Below are positions 9,551 to 13,213 of a DNA stretch of 13,213 nt, piece by piece (within the stretch, counting starts at the first letter, position 1; every line of letters begins with the position of its first letter). The translations under genes were made by a program, and so were the position numbers. Below the pieces are notes generated by a model. It did no database searches and had not been told where the DNA came from. It saw only the letters and a list, made by a program, of their open reading frames with translations. Location: assembly GCA_027382625.1 (NCBI GenBank), contig JAJKFJ010024581.1, forward strand, positions 1 through 13,213, read 5' to 3'. Origin of the DNA: Tetmemena sp. SeJ-2015 (lineage: Eukaryota > Ciliophora > Spirotrichea > Sporadotrichida > Oxytrichidae).

Positions 9551-10902
9551 ATGGTGAGTTTGTACGTTTGTGACTTCCCCTAAGACATTGATACCTCTCA
9601 AATAGAGACACTCTTTAATGAGTTCGACGGTTTTATAGAACTCAGATGTGCCAAAGACAAAAACGGGTAAGCTTAGAATTTTAGCTTAAACTTTGTAGTC
9701 AAAAAATAGCGTTTGTGGACTACGAAAATGGTGAGCAAGCTAAGAAAGCATAAATTTCTTGCTCAGGGTTTAGATATCCAGGTGCTCCAAGAGGGCTTTG
9801 CGTTAGATTTTCGGAACACAATAAGCGAATCTAGAATGGAGGTGGGAATAGACCTAATGGATATGGAAATCATAATTAAAGCCAGCAAAATGAAAACACT
9901 AATCATCATGGAAACTACCAAAGATCCAATAATCATAATCCAAATGGGCAAGGAGGTGGAGCTAACATCGCATAGTATAACAGCTAAGCTTAGAATGGCT
10001 AACCTAGAGGTATTTTGAAAGGCTCAACGAATAGTTATCAAAACGGAGACTAAAGCTATAGTGCTGTTGAACCTAAGAGTTAGTAGTTTAATGGAAACAC
10101 TAATAATTTGTAATAAAATACCTAACTCTAAGTATTAAAGGATCCATTAGCTCAGACATCAGAATCAAATTTTAATACTTTAGATCTCTTGCAGTTAGCT
10201 GGCTTGCTTTAAAATGTAACAACAGAGAACACGAATCCCTAATCTAATGATTTGCTACTCCAGCTCATCAATAATCCAACTGCTTTTCAATCCTTATTGT
10301 AAAATGCTGGATAGGCAACTGGATCGACAGCCAGTTCGAATTCTTTTCCCTCTCCAGTTAGTAATTAAGGTTAAAATCAGTACTCAGCGGCTAGCTCTTT
10401 TCTAAGCTCTTAGTCTTTGATCTCTAACTAAGTCGCTTAAAGTCTCTTAGGTAGCCTTAACAATTAAAATAATCTTTAAAAGTCCACTCAAAATCAGTCC
10501 ATCATAAGTCCCTCTACCTAAGCCACCCTTATTAAGTTAAGTCAAGGATTCAAATCCAATCTTCCTATCCCTAAAAATGCGACAAACACAGTCTACGTCG
10601 AGGGTCTTCCAGCAGATGCCACTGAGAGAGAAGTTGCTCACATTTTTCGCCCCTTTAAAGGCTATAAATAGCTTAGGCTGATTCCTCGTGACACCAAGGA
10701 CGGATTGAGGGTGCATTTTGCGTTTGCAGACTTTGAAAATAGTCATTAAACGACCATGGTCATAAATACTTTGCAAGGTTACAGATTTCATAAGGATGAT
10801 ATAATTGGCCTATCGTTTTCCTACGCTGTGACCAATAACAAGCATCCTCATGGTCGCTAAGATAACTCGAATAATTAGGGAAATAACTATCAAAGATTTT
10901 GA
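9551..10902 (+). CDS. Two-RRM RNA-binding protein with N/Q-rich linker
   Basis: ATG at 9551, TGA at 10900-10902, one 32 nt intron (9667-9698, GTAAGC..TTTGTAG), 439 residues, with many in-frame TAA/TAG read as Gln. RRM1 spans about residues 2-80: RNP2 is SLYVCDFP and RNP1 KIAFVDYE, the latter formed across the splice junction (KDKNG|QKIAFVDYE). A long linker (about 85-330) is rich in N, Q, S and G (NNPTAFQSLLQNAG). RRM2 starts near residue 337: RNP2 VYVEGLP, then EREVAHIFRPFKGYKQLRLI, and RNP1 VHFAFADFE. The REVAHIFRPFxGYK stretch recalls plant and fungal two-RRM proteins and the RBPMS/scw1-like group; the target RNA is unknown. A short N/R/Q tail follows. The ATG lies two residues before RRM1, so an upstream exon cannot be excluded. 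There is no IES in the gene. Confidence 0.93.
9667..9698 (+). other. Spliceosomal intron, 32 nt (RRM gene)
   Basis: GTAAGC...TTTGTAG splits RRM1. Using the later AG at 9708-9709 would break the RNP1 frame, so the AG ending at 9698 is preferred. Confidence 0.88.
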
Positions 10903-11296
10903 TATCTCTTCTTGTCAATCTTTATTGCTGAATACTTTGTTCGTCCTTTTTGAGTAATTAATTTCTAAAAATCTTTGTTCAAGTGGATTAAAGTGAGAGA
11001 TTATCTTAAAGAAGATAGATATATCTTTGGAAATTCTTATTTATCTTAATAGTACAATCTAGAAAACTTAACTAATTCAACTGAAAATCAAACTTATGAG
11101 ACTAGATTTTAATATTCCTGAATTCCATAATTTTTTTTTAATTTATAGAAAACAAAACTAATTATTGACTCTGGAATTAAATCCTTTATATTTTCTTTTT
11201 AATTTTTTAATTTCTTGTTTTGGAGAAATTAAAATTGAAAATGTTTGAGTGATATCATGCTATCTGCTTCTTCTTGTTCTCTTAATAAGATTAAAT
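10903..11296. other. AT-rich spacer, no gene seen
   Basis: Presumed 3' flank of the RRM gene and of the minus-strand gene to its right. Contains the second copy of AGATTATCTTAAAG (10998-11011), 95 nt past the RRM stop. Nothing else recognised. Confidence 0.4.
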
Positions 11297-13213
11297 TCAT
11301 ATTAATTATTTATTATTATTCTACCTAGCTCCAGACTAGTTATCTACTGTGCTGCTTCTTTTTCTTATATTTCCATATTCTGGCTGAGAAAATATTTGCT
11401 CTTAATTGAAGTAGGGATCATCTTGAAAGTTAAAGAGTTTATCATTGCTACTAAGTTTTACTTCAAGAGTCTATAAGTATAGCTACTACTGATCTATGGG
11501 TACCCTCAAATCTTTTACTGGGAACTGATAAAGATTAAAGTTTTGTTAAATTATCTAATGGAAGCTAATGCCAATAAAAGTTAAAAATTAGGCCATAGAA
11601 TGTTACCATGGTAGGTATAGTAAAGGGGTAAATCCTCTTATCTTTACCCACATGTCGCAATCATAAAAGTCTGTGATTGTCTTTTAATGTATACGAGGTT
11701 TTAAAACTCTGAGGGATGAAAGGTAAAAATAACGCAAAAGTGATAAAAAAAAAATAAAAGAGAATAATCGTGGTATCTTAACTATTAAAAAAAAATTATT
11801 TTTGAGCTCTTTTGTGTGATTATAATTCAAGTTCAGAGAGCACTAAAACTCTTCGCAAATTATTTTTTTTAATGGAAGTTAGTTTATTATCTCATTCCAT
11901 ATTCTTCAAAGTTCTAGTTAAATTGCCAATTTTAGCTCCCATGGTTTAACCTTAAATATAAACTTAAGGGGGGGGGCCTTTCCTCGTCATCCACTTTTTT
12001 CATGAAAATATGAAAAATCACTGTCTAGCCTAAAAATAGCCCAAAACACCAATTTTTTAGCCCAAATTCAATTTCAAAGAGCTTATAAGGATCATATTCT
12101 TTAATTTAGAAAATAGGGCTTGGTTTTTTTAGAATCAGTCAGACAAAACTTTTTATTTTTAAGGCAACTTTATAGAATAAAAGACTTTATTTTATTGAAT
12201 AAAAATATATATGCTATCAATATATAAGTTAATAGTTCACTACGATAAATATCAATACTTCAAAAGAACATTTAAAAATGAGATGAAATTCCTTTAAGCA
12301 TTCCTAAAGCTTTAAAAGCTAAGACTTTCTATATTCAATTCTGTAATATTTTTAAAGTAATCTAGAATACATGAAATTGCATATTTAATCATGCAATAAA
12401 AAGAACAATATGTATTTAATAAAATAAAATGACTTAGATATATTTTTAGCTCAGATTATGTTATTTGGGGATACAAAAATGGAAAGGACTTGAACACTGT
12501 GATAAGGTGGTTTAGAGTACTTTGAATTATTTTTTACATTAGATATCTTCAACTTGTGAATAAATTAATTATCTCTAGTGATATTGCCACTACTTTAAAA
12601 TTTAATTTTTTATAAATAAATATTTCTTGAAGGTTATAAATATTTTCTAAATTAAAGAATATGATCCTTATAAGCACTTTTAAATTGAATTAGGACTAAA
12701 AAATTGGTGTTTTGGGCTATTTTTAGGCTAGACAGTGATTTTTCATATTTTCATGAAAAAAGTGGATGACGAGGAAAGGCCCCCCCCAAACTTAACTTTA
12801 CAATCTTTAAGCAGTGGAGTTTGAAATATTCTGAGGGAATGAGCTGGGAAAATTTTATTGGAAATAGCTAGGTGCTTCTTATTGATAGCTTAAATACTAA
12901 GACTCCTCTGGAGAGTCAATCAATAAGATGTTGTTATTGCTACCTGAGCGAAACTAGTTTTTACTGAGAGATTTCAGATGCCGGTCCTCACTTTGCGTTG
13001 TCGAGTCCTCTCTCGTGCCATTATTATCCTCATCTTGAGTATGATCCTAAGGCGTATTGCTAAGTTTGACATTATTAGAAGTCATCAACGCGACATTAAA
13101 CTGCTATAGTTTGATTGGAGATGAGTTTTGTGAGCTCTGTCCAGTTTTATGGCTTCCCTAGATAGAACTAACGCCATTTTACTCTTTCCTCTAATTGTAG
13201 TAAGCATGAGAGC
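11297..13213 (-). CDS. N/Q/S-rich protein fragments interrupted by a TIR element; 5' end outside window
   Basis: From 13211 to about 12790 one minus-strand frame is open and hydrophilic, rich in S, N, Q, D and E (GSNNNILLIDSPEESQYLSY, QQNFPSSFPQNIS). No domain is recognised. The frame runs straight into the element at 11968-12787. Left of it, 11297-11720 reads in a second coding-like frame (FYDCDMWVKIRGFTPLLYLP, later DDPYFNQEQIFSQPEYGN and RSSTVDNQSG) ending at TGA 11299-11297; a 42 nt GT..AG intron there is possible but is also in frame. How the pieces join is unresolved. Precise loss of the element with one target duplication keeps the frame open 22 more codons to TGA at 11894-11892. The 9 bp repeat TCTGAGGGA (11708-11716, 12830-12838) and the 4 bp GTTT (11944, 12819) are alternative pointers. 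Confidence 0.5.
11960..11967. repeat. Target-site duplication AAACTTAA, left copy
   Basis: Perfect 8 bp match to 12788-12795, each copy directly abutting a terminal inverted repeat. Confidence 0.85.
11968..12115 (+). repeat. Left terminal inverted repeat
   Basis: 148 bp beginning with nine G; pairs with the right repeat with four mismatches, all clustered around 12060-12081. Confidence 0.93.
12641..12787 (-). repeat. Right terminal inverted repeat
   Basis: 147 bp ending with eight C on the plus strand; reverse complement of the left repeat. Confidence 0.93.
12788..12795. repeat. Target-site duplication AAACTTAA, right copy
   Basis: Perfect 8 bp match to 11960-11967, lying within the open frame of the minus-strand gene. 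Confidence 0.85.

Larger units (their letters stand above)
11968..12787. mobile_element. 820 bp non-autonomous terminal-inverted-repeat element
   Basis: Near-identical inverted ends: 11968-12115 and 12641-12787, about 147 bp each, with four mismatches and a one-base difference in the terminal G/C run (9 G on the left, 8 C on the right). The outer sequence after the run is CCTTTCCTCGTCATCCAC in both orientations. The 525 bp core is very AT-rich and shows no transposase-like frame, so the element would need an enzyme supplied elsewhere (MITE-like). The ends are flanked by the direct repeat AAACTTAA. An 8 bp duplication is used by hAT and some other DNA transposons, but the end sequence does not let me assign a superfamily. 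It is not a TBE-type end, since no C4A4 repeat is present. Confidence 0.9.

Noticed and set aside
9713..10018. Plus-strand 101-codon frame and its antisense partner
   Set aside because: It is a frame shadow of the RRM gene; the true frame carries RNP1 and in-frame TAA/TAG codons.
11968..11976. Run of G as a telomere or telomere-addition remnant
   Set aside because: There is no C4A4/G4T4 repeat. The run is the terminus of an inverted repeat, mirrored by C8 at 12780-12787.
12116..12640. Transposase gene inside the TIR element
   Set aside because: The core is 525 bp, strongly AT-rich, and shows no recognisable catalytic motif or long frame of coding-like composition.
1..13213. Paramecium or Tetrahymena origin
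   Set aside because: Several pointers lack TA, IES ends do not fit the Paramecium consensus, one IES is 22 bp, and Tetrahymena IESs are rarely in coding sequence.

Overview
Organism and genome. The window reads as ciliate germline (micronuclear) DNA, most likely from a hypotrich/stichotrich spirotrich such as Oxytricha, Stylonychia or Tetmemena. Three things point there. First, TAA and TAG act as glutamine and only TGA stops. Second, spliceosomal introns are very short (about 25-53 nt, GT..AG, sometimes with TACTAAC or TACTAA). Third, two genes are cut by AT-rich internal eliminated sequences (IESs) flanked by 3-8 bp direct repeats (pointers); deleting one pointer copy plus the spacer restores the reading frame. 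Several pointers have no TA, and one IES is only 22 bp, so Paramecium-type IESs do not fit. The species is not determined. No telomere, rRNA, tRNA or CRISPR was seen.

Layout. Positions 1 to about 5500, minus strand: one large gene for a repetitive beta-rich (PPC-like) presumably secreted or surface protein, broken by six IESs and four introns and running off the left edge. A complete second gene, a UPF0235/YggU (DUF167) protein at 3296-3706, lies wholly inside one of these IESs. Positions 5500-6193: unresolved spacer with a coding-like island. Positions 6194 to about 7788, plus strand: the 5' part of a CLC chloride channel/transporter with two IESs and two introns; its 3' half is missing from the window. 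Positions 7921-9379 (minus) and 9551-10902 (plus): an intact head-to-head pair, a PX-BAR sorting nexin and a two-RRM RNA-binding protein, each with one intron and no IES, sharing a 171 bp upstream region. Positions about 11297-13213, minus strand: fragments of an N/Q/S-rich gene interrupted by an 820 bp terminal-inverted-repeat element (11968-12787) with an 8 bp target-site duplication.

How it fits together. These genes share no evident pathway. What links them is genome architecture: gene segments interleaved with DNA removed when the somatic nucleus forms, one gene nested in another gene's IES, an apparently intact two-gene unit beside a broken channel gene, and a transposon-like element inside a coding region or IES. 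All junctions are inferred from frame restoration and repeated pointers read by eye; no somatic sequence was available.
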